From an uncultured Schlesneria sp. (GTDB taxonomy: Bacteria; Planctomycetota; Planctomycetia; Planctomycetales; Planctomycetaceae), in assembly GCA_903899985.1 (NCBI GenBank), contig CAIULL010000174.1, positions 24,703-88,702 of the forward strand: a DNA stretch of 64,000 nt. Reading direction: 5' to 3'. How positions within the stretch are numbered: the first letter of the stretch is position 1; each line of letters opens with the position of its first letter. Shown piece after piece: positions 19,401 to 28,461 of this stretch. A program made the position numbers and the translations under genes. Under the pieces are notes generated by a model, which saw only the letters and a list, made by a program, of their open reading frames with translations, was not told the DNA's origin and did not search any database.

Positions 19401-20405
19401 ATGATGGAGAATGGATTGTCATTGCGCGTTGCTGTTCTTGCTGGGGGGGATTCGGACGAACGTTCCGTCAGCTTGAAAAGTGGGATGGCCGTGGCTAAGG
19501 CTCTCGCCCATGCCGGACATAGTGTCCTGCATCTCGATCCGGCGATCGTGGAATTGTCCGGAATTGATTGGTCTCAATTCGACGTTGCGTTTGTCGCACT
19601 ACACGGTCGATTCGGAGAAGATGGTCAGGTACAGCAGCTACTGGACGATGCTGCCGTTCCATACACGGGAAGCAGCGCACTTGCGTCGCGACTTGCGTTC
19701 AGCAAATCCGCAGCGAAGGAACGCTTCGAGCAGTTTGGAGTTCCGACCCCTCCGTATTCGTTAATCCATTACAACGAAGACTTGCAGCAAATTTCGCGAA
19801 AAACAGCTGAAATTGGTTTTCCGCTGGTCGTCAAGCCGGATACACAGGGGTCGAGCCTTGGAGTGAGTATCGTTCGATCCTCTGAACAACTTCCAAATGC
19901 GTTGAAACTTTGTTTCCAATACGATGTGTTCGGTGTCGTGGAAACGATGATTGAAGGGTCCGAATGGACAGTAGGGCTGATCGACTTGCAGACGTTACCT
20001 GCCATTAAAATTGAAACGGACCGTGAGTTCTTTGATTGGCAGGCGAAATACGAAGACGACTCAACTCGCTATATCTTCGATGCGGAGATTCCACCGGCTG
20101 TGATCGAGAATATCGAGCTTGTTGCTCAAAATGCCTGTGTCGCGTTGGGAACCCGTGGTCTGGCTCGAGTCGATCTGAGACTTGATTTACAGAATCAACC
20201 CTGGGTCCTTGAGATCAACACGGTTCCCGGATTCACAGACCACAGCCTGCTTCCGAAAGCCGCAGCACGTATGGGAATCGATTTCGTCACGTTATGCGAC
20301 CGGATCGTGCGGTCTTGTCTCGAGAAATCAATTCCTCAACGAAACGGCAATCATAAACTGAGTCCTCACGCTTTCGGCACGAAACATCGGATTCTTCGCG
20401 ACTGA
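19401..20405 (+). CDS. ddl: D-alanine--D-alanine ligase
   Basis: 334 residues. It makes the D-Ala-D-Ala end of the peptidoglycan stem peptide using ATP. ATP-grasp motifs: RVAVLAGGDSDERSVSLKSG, ALHGRFGEDGQVQQLLD, PLVVKPDTQGSSLGVS, ARVDLRLD and LEINTVPGFTDHSLLPKAA. The first of two tandem ATGs at 19401 is used, with AAGGAA eight bases upstream; a longer in-frame start is less likely. In classical dcw clusters ftsQ-ftsA-ftsZ follow ddlB; here the gene is followed by a minus-strand broken frame and an unrelated gene. Confidence 0.96.
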   Translation: MMENGLSLRVAVLAGGDSDERSVSLKSGMAVAKALAHAGHSVLHLDPAIVELSGIDWSQFDVAFVALHGRFGEDGQVQQLLDDAAVPYTGSSALASRLAFSKSAAKERFEQFGVPTPPYSLIHYNEDLQQISRKTAEIGFPLVVKPDTQGSSLGVSIVRSSEQLPNALKLCFQYDVFGVVETMIEGSEWTVGLIDLQTLPAIKIETDREFFDWQAKYEDDSTRYIFDAEIPPAVIENIELVAQNACVALGTRGLARVDLRLDLQNQPWVLEINTVPGFTDHSLLPKAAARMGIDFVTLCDRIVRSCLEKSIPQRNGNHKLSPHAFGTKHRILRD

Positions 20406-20503
20406 CGTGTGGTTCAAATAATTCGTTCTCGAAAGAGCGGGTTCATGTAAGATTGAGCGAATATAGGAGCCGTTCTCATAATCGCTTCCTCCGGTGGTTG
20501 CGC

Positions 20504-20842
20504 TCAGTCGATTTTGAAAACAGTCCCAAAAATCCAGCCAACAAAAGCAGACACGCCGAAGACACCCAAGTGCACTGTCGATATCGAGGAGCGAAGGGCC
20601 GGAAAAGTCACATCACCAGGCGCAGGATCGAATACCGCATAAATGGTGTGCTCATTGCAGTCGTTGATAGGAACTTGCGAGCCGAGGACAGGGTTTTGGC
20701 GGAATTGAACGAATCGGATTTAGTCACGATCGATTCCCCTCAGACGGATTCCAATAATGGCGCCCGTGTTTGGCCAGTGAATGCGCATTGATTCAAGACA
20801 ATCAATCGCGATACGACGCTTGATCTTTCTCATCGATTTCAT
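20504..20842 (-). pseudogene. Small membrane-protein gene interrupted by one stop codon
   Basis: The ATG at 20842-20840 overlaps the stop of the GT87 gene in an ATGA arrangement. From it a frame reads 40 residues (including RIHWPNTGAIIGIRLR), meets a TAA at 20722-20720, and then continues in the same frame for 71 codons to a TGA at 20506-20504. The second part looks like protein, with NPVLGSQVPINDCNEH, YAVFDPAPGDVTFPALRSS and a C-terminal hydrophobic helix (VHLGVFGVSAFVGWIFGTVF). Removing the single TAA gives a 112-codon frame. The W-P-x-T start and xxFDP segment faintly recall DUF3592 proteins, but I do not claim the family. A plus-strand frame across the same DNA does not look like protein. 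Confidence 0.4.
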
Positions 20843-22059
20843 GCGGCTGTTTTCGTGTCGAATTCTCGCGACGTCGATGTCGTCTCACCGCCTGTTGCTT
20901 GATCTGTTAAACGTCTCGCTCGCATGTCTTGCACTAATCGATGAATCAGATAACAAGTGACTCCGACGCAGACGAGTGGTGAAATCCAGATGGCTTTCGG
21001 TCGGGGTGTAATGAGTACCGCCAATTCATAATTTGCTACGGTCAGGACCACGGCCGCGATCATCCAGGCTGTTGACGTCCGGTTCTTCAAACGAAATGCC
21101 GCCTCTGCCAATAAGGCACCGTAAACCGGTCCGATCATCGTGTATGTGTTTCCTTCCGTTCGCGAGTTAAACAACATCAGATAACAGCTCGCGAACGAAA
21201 ACAGATAGAAGGCACTGTGCTTCGGTGATAACACCTTTGAGGCTTTCCAGCAGGCGAACAAGGTTGTCACTGCAGCCAACAATCGAATCGCAGTTCGCGC
21301 GGTCGAAGGGAATTCGATTCCGGCGACTTGTAACATGCCGAAGAATTGAGCCCAAAGTCCAGTCTCACCGACTTCAAAGGTGATCTCCAGATTTTGAACG
21401 CAATCGCGATATTGCGAAATCACATAATCTGGTCGCTGAGTCATAAACGGAACAACTGCGACAAACAATAATCCGATTGCGAGTCGCCAGGACATGCGGG
21501 GATAAATGACGGTGGAAAGCAAAATCATGACGATTGCCAGTGGTTTGAACGCGAAGGCGAGCGAAAGAAGGGTCGTTGCTCGCCACCAACGGGCTTCGCT
21601 AAGGTCAGCAGCGGCCAGAATCATCAATCCCGTAATCAGCAACGTGGACTGACCGTTTCTGGCACATCCCCATGCCAGCACGACAGACGACGCCGATATC
21701 GCAAAAAACCAGCGATCATCGCCGCCTAAAAGCCGCACGAGCCTGAGGCAGCTCGCTGACAAGACACCGATCATGCACCATCGCCAGACAATTTCGCTGG
21801 CCGTATGGGGCAACATGGCCCAGGGTGCAAACGTTAATGCCGCTTGAGGAAGGTACAGAAACCCGTGCCCTTCCATGTTATATAGCGGTTCACCAGCAAA
21901 CCAATGCACGACGGCAGATTGATAGGCAGGGGTCACGGATCGCTCTTGTCCCGTCACGATCGACATCACGACGGTAAATGTGACGACGACGGTGAGTACC
22001 AGCCAGGACCACAAGCTGAATTGACGATAAACTGATGACGATTGGACATCGACGGACAT
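20839..22059 (-). CDS. GT87/DUF2029-type polytopic glycosyltransferase-like protein
   Basis: 406 residues with roughly ten hydrophobic helices, an inner-membrane protein. The layout resembles GT87 (DUF2029) mannosyltransferases of the GT-C fold, which use polyprenyl-phosphate sugars. Typical features are the acidic residue after the first helix and the loop SAVVHWFAGEPLYNMEGHGFLYLPQAALTFAPWA. The ATG at 22059 is chosen because GGAGG lies five bases upstream; the in-frame ATG ten codons earlier lacks a site. The stop overlaps the start of a broken small gene. Acceptor and donor are unknown. Confidence 0.8.
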   Translation of the reverse strand: MSVDVQSSSVYRQFSLWSWLVLTVVVTFTVVMSIVTGQERSVTPAYQSAVVHWFAGEPLYNMEGHGFLYLPQAALTFAPWAMLPHTASEIVWRWCMIGVLSASCLRLVRLLGGDDRWFFAISASSVVLAWGCARNGQSTLLITGLMILAAADLSEARWWRATTLLSLAFAFKPLAIVMILLSTVIYPRMSWRLAIGLLFVAVVPFMTQRPDYVISQYRDCVQNLEITFEVGETGLWAQFFGMLQVAGIEFPSTARTAIRLLAAVTTLFACWKASKVLSPKHSAFYLFSFASCYLMLFNSRTEGNTYTMIGPVYGALLAEAAFRLKNRTSTAWMIAAVVLTVANYELAVLITPRPKAIWISPLVCVGVTCYLIHRLVQDMRARRLTDQATGGETTSTSREFDTKTAA

Positions 22060-22351
22060 TCGATCCTCCGTGAGATTTGACTGGCACATCCGAATTGCCG
22101 AGTCGTCACTGGACTCACGAGTCCAGTCCTCGCGGAGAATATGTCGTCTCTTCGAAGTCGGTCAATGTCATTCAATGATTGATTGGCTCGCAACAGCGCG
22201 ATTCGCTTCACTCCCTTTCCCGATTTTGGACTTCACGATTGATTCTTCAGGATTGCCAGGCGGTAGTCGCGTGAATCAATTCCGTTGAGTTGTTACCTTG
22301 TGGATCAGCCAATCAACGATGCCTAATTTTCGAGTGACCCGAAAGAGCTCG

Positions 22352-22978
22352 ATGCCTAAAATCGAATTACCGATCGAAAATCCCCAGCCAGCGCCTCGTC
22401 GCGGATTTGAGCGTCTGCTTTCGATCAGTGCTATCTTTTTTTGCGGGCTTTTTTTCGTCTGTTCCGGTTGCTGCGTCCTCTCTTTTTTGCTGCTCCGGCC
22501 TCAAGTCGTTGAAACCGCTGAAGGTGCCGATGCGGCAGCTTCAATCATCACCGATTGGAAGGTTCCCGAAACGTTCGAGGGAAAATCAGGCGTCACGATG
22601 GATAACATTCTGATGCGAATCGATATCGCGAGTTTTATTCAACGCGAGGGACGCGGAATCCTGCTTGTCGGGCAAATGCATATAAAAATGATGCCCTCTT
22701 CTCAACAACAGTCCCAGCTGAAGGAATTCATGGAAAAAATCGCTCCAGAGTTGAAGATGATTGACCTGAGTGAGCACTCAACTCGTACACTCGAGATTCG
22801 TGGAGTCCCATCCCAATTTGAGATCGGACTTGGTGAAGACCGGGGATCGACGACGAAATATCGACAAGTCACGGGAAAATTTCGCGGAAAACTCGATGAC
22901 GCCGTCTTAATTCTTCAATGCGAAGAAGGGTTCCTCACTGATCAGGAAATCGACGATTTTCTGAATTCCATCAAGTAA
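22352..22978 (+). CDS. Hypothetical single-pass membrane protein
   Basis: 208 residues, not recognised. A basic/proline-rich N-terminus is followed by one strong hydrophobic helix at about residues 24-52 (LSISAIFFCGLFFVCSGCCV onward). The remaining 150 residues form a probable extracytoplasmic domain with alternating polar/hydrophobic pattern (TMDNILMRIDIASFIQREG, LEIRGVPSQFEIGLGED). Start choice is uncertain: ATG codons at 22319 and 22352 are both possible, and the latter has an AAGAG-type site. It ends 16 bases from the convergent RsiV-like gene. Confidence 0.6.
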   Translation: MPKIELPIENPQPAPRRGFERLLSISAIFFCGLFFVCSGCCVLSFLLLRPQVVETAEGADAAASIITDWKVPETFEGKSGVTMDNILMRIDIASFIQREGRGILLVGQMHIKMMPSSQQQSQLKEFMEKIAPELKMIDLSEHSTRTLEIRGVPSQFEIGLGEDRGSTTKYRQVTGKFRGKLDDAVLILQCEEGFLTDQEIDDFLNSIK

Positions 22979-22994
22979 CGGGCCGTCTGCGGCG

Positions 22995-24047
22995 TCAGGG
23001 TGCATTCGCCTTCATAAACAACCGAGCGGGACTCGTTTCGGGAATACAGTCGCGAATCACATCATAGGGGACTCCAACTGTAAAAACGCCGTCGGCATAG
23101 CTTCCGACATGATACGGCGAGAAATAAAACCTGATCCCTGGGGGTGACAGTGTGAACGAGGTCAAATCATCGGTCGAGAATTGTTTGAGGCTGAGATAAT
23201 TTTCTTTCGCCGTCTCCATTGCTGGGTCGGAACTTTCGGAAAACGGATCGTCGTCATCATCGAAGCTCAATTTGGCAGGCTGTTGGTGACGGTCGGCCTC
23301 AGAAAGTTTCGGCGATGAGGGGTTTTCTACCAGCGCCGCAGAGACATACGACGCCCCCTGATGCCTCAGGTCTCTGACGCAAAAGTCAACCAGCCGTTTT
23401 TTCCAATCCGAGTTCGCGTCGAACAGGTCTTCGAGTTTAAGTCGTTGTACCGTTCCCTGATCGTCGACATAACTCTGGCCATCTAAACCTCCGTTTCCAT
23501 GGGCGCCTCCCGTATATTCCCAGTATGACTGGATCAGGCTGACGGCGTTTGGAGTGACATGAGCAAAGTCGACGCCGATCATCCCATCCCACTGGCTCTG
23601 CGAGTACGACGGCTCACGAAAACCTTCCAGGACAATCGACCAATCGACTTGTGTGAATTCGCTGGCACTCTTTCTGAAGTCATCGCAAAGCTGCTGGCTC
23701 AGCTTTTTTAAGAACGGCGATTCGCTGAGGAACTCAGGCAATTCAGCTTCGAATGAAATGCCATGTCCACGGTCATAAAAACGGAGGCCTGCATGCCGAG
23801 TCAAAAGAGTTTTTCGGGCGACGGGAATCGAATACTCGGGACCAATGAATTCTTTGGGTTTTGGATCCCCGGAAACATAGGTTTTGTATTGAACGGCTAA
23901 TTGATCATCCTGCTTCAGCAGAAATGGCTCTTTCGGGGTCAGTTTCGAATAGTTCTGTAATTCGAAGACGACAGCCGACGTCGCAACGAGAACGACGGGA
24001 ATGCCGACCGGCAAAAACCGTTTGATTAACGTGAATGTCCAGCGCAT
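22995..24047 (-). CDS. DUF3298/RsiV-like envelope protein
   Basis: 350 residues. The N-terminus has one membrane helix or uncleaved signal (RFLPVGIPVVLVATSAVVF). The body resembles DUF4163/DUF3298 proteins (PdaC N-terminal and RsiV families), recognised from SYWEYTGGAHGNGG and the C-terminal IRFYFSPYHVGSYADGVFTVGVPYD. In RsiV this fold binds lysozyme; in PdaC it accompanies a deacetylase. An acidic insert (SFDDDDDPFSESSDP) lies in the C-terminal half. The ATG at 24047 is chosen for the GGAGGGG site nine bases upstream. There is no sigma-factor gene next to it, so an anti-sigma role is not supported. Confidence 0.75.
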   Translation of the reverse strand: MRWTFTLIKRFLPVGIPVVLVATSAVVFELQNYSKLTPKEPFLLKQDDQLAVQYKTYVSGDPKPKEFIGPEYSIPVARKTLLTRHAGLRFYDRGHGISFEAELPEFLSESPFLKKLSQQLCDDFRKSASEFTQVDWSIVLEGFREPSYSQSQWDGMIGVDFAHVTPNAVSLIQSYWEYTGGAHGNGGLDGQSYVDDQGTVQRLKLEDLFDANSDWKKRLVDFCVRDLRHQGASYVSAALVENPSSPKLSEADRHQQPAKLSFDDDDDPFSESSDPAMETAKENYLSLKQFSTDDLTSFTLSPPGIRFYFSPYHVGSYADGVFTVGVPYDVIRDCIPETSPARLFMKANAP

Positions 24048-24201
24048 CGTGAAGAGCCCCTCCGTGGGAAGCGTATCAACTCGTTGATGTCTGGAATGGT
24101 ACCGAAGCCCATCCAAGACGCGCCTTCGCAAATTTGGAGGTGATTATGCCTTCAGCTGCGGAATTTGGCACGAGATGAAGCATCATTCTCAGCAACGATC
24201 A

Positions 24202-24240
24202 TAAAAAATCCCTCACGGTTGTACGACAAACGTGAGGGAT
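24202..24240 (-). terminator. Rho-independent terminator after argG
   Basis: Read on the minus strand, a 10-bp perfect stem (ATCCCTCACG / CGTGAGGGAT, 24231-24240 with 24208-24217) encloses a 13-base loop and is followed by a run of six T residues. It lies 60 bases beyond the argG stop. Confidence 0.9.
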
Positions 24241-24299
24241 CGAATCATGTTTTCTCGCAGTCATCGAATTCTCGCGGCAGCGAATCACGATTGATGTCG

Positions 24300-25514
24300 T
24301 TAATAAGCTCGCGGTCGAACTCGGCCCTGAACTCGGGATGGAAGTCCCATCAGACGCAAGAAACCTTCGGCATCGGTCTGGTTGTATGAACCACCTGCTT
24401 CCATGCTGGCGATTTTGTCGTCATACAGGCTGTTGGGGCTGGTCCGGCTGCAGACCGTGATATTTCCCTTGTACAAACGCAAGGTGATTTCGCCAGTGAC
24501 GACTGCCTGAGCCTGTTTGTTGAAGGCCATCAGAGCATCCATTTTCGCCGTATACCAGAAACCGTAATAAACCATCTCGGCAATTTCTGGTGACAGGCGA
24601 TCTCGAAGATGAAGAAGATCGCGGTCGAGCGTCAGTTGTTCGACATAGCGATGGGCTTCGTAGAGTAGAGTCATGCCAGGGGCTTCGTAAACGCCGCGAC
24701 TTTTCATTCCCACGAAGCGATTTTCGATCATGTCCAATCGACCAATTCCGTTGCGTCCCCCGATCTTGTTCAGCTCTAAAACCATTGTCAGCGGACTGAC
24801 GGCCTTGCCATCCAATGTGACAGGGACACCATGCTCGAAACCGATTGTGACCTGTTCGCTTTTGTCCGGAGCCTGTTGCGGCGAGACCGTCATACCGTAA
24901 TCAGGAACGTCGACGCCGGCGACTTTGGGGTCTTCCAGCACACCTGCCTCATAACTGATATGCAGGCAGTTTTCGTCTGAGCTGTATGGCTTGGCGACCG
25001 AGGCTTTGACCGGGATTCCTTTCTCGTGACAGAATGCGATCATTTCAGTTCGGCCGGGAAACTTTGCGCGATACTTTTCGACTCGCCAAGGGGCGATGAT
25101 TTTCACGCCGGGCTCCAAGGCTTCGGCGGCAAGCTGGAATCTGCATTGGTCATTACCCTTGCCTGTCGCTCCATGTGCGTAGGCGTCCGCACCGACTTCT
25201 CTTGCAACTTGAAGGCAGATTTTCGAGATCAGCGGCCGAGCGATCGAAGTACCTAGGAGATAAACACCTTCGTATTTCGCTTGCCATTGCAGTACTGGGA
25301 ATGCGAAATCACGACAAAGTTCTTCCTGGGCATCGACAATTCGAGCCGATTTGGCTCCGCAAGTATAAGCCTTTTTTAGCACCGCCTCACGGTCCTCACC
25401 TGGCTGTCCGAGGTCGACGTAGACGCAGTGGACGTCGTATCCTTCGTCCTGTAACCAACCGAGAATGACCGACGTATCCAGACCGCCAGAGTAGGCGAGT
25501 ACACAACTCGACAT
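24300..25514 (-). CDS. argG: Argininosuccinate synthase
   Basis: 404 residues. It joins citrulline and aspartate with ATP in arginine biosynthesis. The ATP-pyrophosphatase loop AYSGGLDTSV is near the N-terminus, followed by GATGKGNDQCRFQLA, NKIGGRNGIGRLDMIENRFVG-type sequence and SLYDDKIASMEAGGSYNQ. The ATG directly before SSCVLAYSGG is used; a frame extension upstream is not family-like. The gene is divergent from the Nif3-like gene with 141 bases between, and is followed by its own terminator. argH is not nearby. Confidence 0.97.
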   Translation of the reverse strand: MSSCVLAYSGGLDTSVILGWLQDEGYDVHCVYVDLGQPGEDREAVLKKAYTCGAKSARIVDAQEELCRDFAFPVLQWQAKYEGVYLLGTSIARPLISKICLQVAREVGADAYAHGATGKGNDQCRFQLAAEALEPGVKIIAPWRVEKYRAKFPGRTEMIAFCHEKGIPVKASVAKPYSSDENCLHISYEAGVLEDPKVAGVDVPDYGMTVSPQQAPDKSEQVTIGFEHGVPVTLDGKAVSPLTMVLELNKIGGRNGIGRLDMIENRFVGMKSRGVYEAPGMTLLYEAHRYVEQLTLDRDLLHLRDRLSPEIAEMVYYGFWYTAKMDALMAFNKQAQAVVTGEITLRLYKGNITVCSRTSPNSLYDDKIASMEAGGSYNQTDAEGFLRLMGLPSRVQGRVRPRAY

Positions 25515-25655
25515 GACTAAAATTCCAAACCAAAGTGATTTCACGACCGAACAAAACAACAACGACAGGTGATTTCAGTTCAGTGCTGCTTGCCCGATTA
25601 TAAACAAGAATCCAACCCATTGGCAGCGTGTTATTCAACCAAAGGAATGATTTCC

Positions 25656-26771
25656 ATGACGACGGTTAAAGATGTTTGCGACCATTTGAAAATGTTGGCT
25701 CCGCTAAATCTTGCAGAGGATTGGGATAATGTTGGACTCTTACTTGGTGACGATAGTGCCCAAGTGAAGAAAATAATGACGTGCTTGACACTGACGACCG
25801 ATGTTGCAACCGAGGCGGCAGATTTCGAAGCACAACTTGTCGTCACGCATCACCCTGTGATGTTCAAGCCGATCAAGCAGATTACGGCGGCCACCGCAGA
25901 GGGGCGAATGTTGATGACGCTGCTTCGCCACGGAATTGCCGTCTATTGTCCACATACAGCCTGGGACAATTCGGCCACGGGGATCAATCAGCAATTAGCT
26001 GAATTGCTCGAATTGAAAGAGATTGCGCCGTTGAGAAAACGAGCAGTGACCGATCAAGTCAAGCTAGTCACATTCGTACCGGAATCGCATCTGGAGGCCG
26101 TTCGCAAGGCATTGTGGGATGCTGGCGCAGGGGTGATTGGAAATTATCGTCAATGCAGCTTTAATCTGCTCGGTACTGGAACCTTCTTTGGGTCCGATTC
26201 AACAAGCCCCGCTGTTGGTAAATCTGGCCAGCTCGAACATGTGGAAGAAGTCCGTGTTGAAGTCGTTTGCCCCTCGAAACGTCTTGATCATGCTCTTGCG
26301 CTGTTAAGAATGGCTCACCCGTACGAAGAACCTGCAGTGGATGTTTTTTCCGTAAAAGCCGTAGCAAATGCGGCCGGGGCGGGAAGATTTGGAATTCTCC
26401 ACAAGCCAATGAATCTTAACGAGTTAAGCCACGTGATTTCTGGTCGATTAGGGCTGCCAAGCGTCCAGTTTGTCGGAGAAGCGTCCCAAATCATCTACCG
26501 GCTTGGAATTGCCTGCGGGGCTGCTTCCGAGTTTCTAAGGGATGCTCAGCGCGCTGGATGTCAGGCATTGTTGACAGGCGAAGCACGTTTTCACGCTTCA
26601 CTTGAAGCCAGGGATCTTGGTCTTGGAATGATATTACCTGGCCACTACGCCACCGAGCGATTCTCGATGGAAAATCTCGCTAAAAGACTGAGTGAACAAT
26701 TTCCCAGTCTGAGCGTCGGTGCGAGTCAGAAAGAACACGATCCTGTTCAGACGATTGTCTTGAACGCGTAA
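25656..26771 (+). CDS. Nif3-like dinuclear metal-centre protein
   Basis: 371 residues, the long form of the Nif3/YqfO family (about 370), with an inserted PII-like domain in the middle (residues about 130-235, for example VRVEVVCPSKRLDHALALLRMAHPYEEPAVDVF). Metal ligands are visible in VVTHHPVMFKP, YCPHTAWDN and ILPGHYATERFSME. The family forms hexamers with a dimetal site; some members have GTP cyclohydrolase-like activity, but the general role is unsettled. The ATG at 25656 has AAGGAA nine bases upstream. Confidence 0.93.
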   Translation: MTTVKDVCDHLKMLAPLNLAEDWDNVGLLLGDDSAQVKKIMTCLTLTTDVATEAADFEAQLVVTHHPVMFKPIKQITAATAEGRMLMTLLRHGIAVYCPHTAWDNSATGINQQLAELLELKEIAPLRKRAVTDQVKLVTFVPESHLEAVRKALWDAGAGVIGNYRQCSFNLLGTGTFFGSDSTSPAVGKSGQLEHVEEVRVEVVCPSKRLDHALALLRMAHPYEEPAVDVFSVKAVANAAGAGRFGILHKPMNLNELSHVISGRLGLPSVQFVGEASQIIYRLGIACGAASEFLRDAQRAGCQALLTGEARFHASLEARDLGLGMILPGHYATERFSMENLAKRLSEQFPSLSVGASQKEHDPVQTIVLNA

Positions 26772-27083
26772 TCCGCTCATTTTGCACGCAGATGCTATTT
26801 GACCATCTTACGTGACACCGCAGGCTGCAATACTCGATTTTAATAATGACTTATGTCAAAACTGAAATGTTTGCTCCGTTTTTTTCTGGCAAAAACAATC
26901 ATTTTTTAAGTGATACCGGCAGGTTTTTTGACGCAACTCCACTCAAGTCGCTCCAATGAGCGGACGATAGCATTGATGAGCGATCCACAAGTGGTTCGTC
27001 CGTGCGGATTTTATTGCGAGTATTATCAAAAGTCCGCTCGTCGACATCCCGGAAAGTAGTTCTTTTCCATCAACAAGGATGAG
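26772..27083. other. Intergenic region, no gene seen
   Basis: 312 bases of relatively AT-rich sequence with several T and A runs (for example around 26878-26905) between the Nif3-like gene and the next plus-strand pair. No protein-like frame or RNA gene was found; it may contain the promoter of the downstream pair. Confidence 0.45.
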
Positions 27084-27575
27084 ATGATGGACGCTGGCCA
27101 AACTGCCAATACATTGCGAGAACCTCGACCATCCAAACCAAATGGTCGAAAGAGACAAGAGTCAATCAAACGGTTAGGGATGAAAATCATCAGACCGTCA
27201 GTTTATGTCATTATTGGCCTGTTAGCGGTAAGTGTTGGTTTCGGAACTTGGAGCTATTTCGGTTCGCGCCGGCAAGTCGATGAAGGAGATTCAATTTCGG
27301 AACTGGATGGTCTTGATTTTACGACCCCAGCGTTCGAGTCGACTAAAGTTTCGAAACAAAGTTCAACCCTGCCGATTCGAGCGCCAGCTTCGATGGGAAC
27401 GGCAAGTGAACGTTCGAATTCTGGCGGAGCGAACGCTCAGAAATCCGCCGAAGGACAGGATCGCTTCGCGGCAGTCTGGCTGACCGGTACGATTGAAGAA
27501 GTTGAGCGAAGCGATTCTGCAGATCCGATTCGGCGAATCTCTGGTGGTCGCCGAGAATCAACAAATTTTAGATAA
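27084..27575 (+). CDS. Hypothetical one-helix membrane protein upstream of ExeA-like ATPase
   Basis: 163 residues, not recognised. A basic cytoplasmic segment of about 35 residues precedes one membrane helix (residues about 37-57, PSVYVIIGLLAVSVGFGTWSY). A Ser/Thr/Ala-rich, probably disordered region continues to a basic C-terminus. AAGGA precedes the ATG. The ExeA-type ATPase begins 38 bases after its stop on the same strand, so the pair is probably an operon. By position it could be the membrane partner of the ATPase, comparable with GspB beside GspA/ExeA, but there is no sequence evidence for that homology. Confidence 0.65.
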   Translation: MMDAGQTANTLREPRPSKPNGRKRQESIKRLGMKIIRPSVYVIIGLLAVSVGFGTWSYFGSRRQVDEGDSISELDGLDFTTPAFESTKVSKQSSTLPIRAPASMGTASERSNSGGANAQKSAEGQDRFAAVWLTGTIEEVERSDSADPIRRISGGRRESTNFR

Positions 27576-27612
27576 TTTAAGTCGGTCAATCGAACGGCAA
27601 GGAGGCCGAGAG

Positions 27613-28440
27613 ATGTACGAGCGCCACTGGCAATTGAATCGAGCGCCGTTCGACCACGATCGTCGTTCTGATTCATTCTATTCCGGTCGACTGCATCAAG
27701 AAGCAATCGTCAAACTGAATTATCTGATCGAGCACGGCAAAGGGGCAGCGGTCCTTGTTGGAGCAAGTGGGACAGGTAAGACGCACGTCCTGGAAATGGT
27801 CCGCGATCGCGTCTCAAACGGAAGCCCCGTCGTACATCTCGTCTATCCTCAACTTTCGCCCCACGAGTTAGTCGCGTACTTGACACAGGAATTGGGTGAA
27901 AGTCTGCCTGACTTCAATTCCGCAAATCTGGGTCTCGATATTCTGCTGCGATCCTTCGAAGCTCGGTTAAAAGAATTGACGGAAGCCGGTCGTGAACCAG
28001 TCATCATTCTCGACGACGCACATTTGATCGAAGACCGTCGAGTCTTTCAAACCCTGCATCAATTGATGAACTTTCAGCAGCCGGGCCGTTCCAACTTTGC
28101 AATGATTCTTGCTGGCCAGCCGGAACTAATCGGCACTTTGCAATCGAACAGTCAGATCGCTGATCGAATGGCATTCCACTGTTTCCTGCAGTCGCTGACG
28201 GAAGCGGAGACGGGGGAATATATTGTCCACCGTTTACAGTCTGCAGGCCGATCGAAGCCAATCTTCGATTCGTCCGCGATGCGAGTCCTTTATGAGCTTT
28301 CTGCGGGGATCCCGCGCCGCATCAATCGACTGTGCGACTTTGCGCTGCTGGTCGGTTACGCTAACCAGTTGCAACGCATTTCGGCCGATCACATCGAAGG
28401 TGTTCACGTGGAAATTACTCGCTCGAATGTTGCAGCATGA
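27613..28440 (+). CDS. ExeA/GspA-type AAA ATPase
   Basis: 275 residues. The N-terminus MYERHWQLNRAPFDHD followed by FYSGRLHQEAIVKLNYLIEHGKG is the ExeA/GspA signature. Walker A is GASGTGKTH and Walker B VIILDDAH; the C-terminal GIPRRINRLCDFALLVGY is the conserved sensor-2 region. Such ATPases assist assembly of secretin channels or other envelope machines and also occur with mobile elements (TniB-like). The ATG at 27613 has AAGGAGG just upstream; a longer frame overlaps the previous gene and is rejected. No peptidoglycan-binding domain is fused. Confidence 0.9.
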   Translation: MYERHWQLNRAPFDHDRRSDSFYSGRLHQEAIVKLNYLIEHGKGAAVLVGASGTGKTHVLEMVRDRVSNGSPVVHLVYPQLSPHELVAYLTQELGESLPDFNSANLGLDILLRSFEARLKELTEAGREPVIILDDAHLIEDRRVFQTLHQLMNFQQPGRSNFAMILAGQPELIGTLQSNSQIADRMAFHCFLQSLTEAETGEYIVHRLQSAGRSKPIFDSSAMRVLYELSAGIPRRINRLCDFALLVGYANQLQRISADHIEGVHVEITRSNVAA

Positions 28441-28461
28441 ACTAAGGTTCTGATGAAATGC

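Noticed and set aside
20453..20791. 112-codon plus-strand frame after ddl, considered as a possible ftsQ remnant
   Set aside because: No signal or membrane helix and Arg/Asn-rich composition; the minus strand of the same DNA is far more protein-like.
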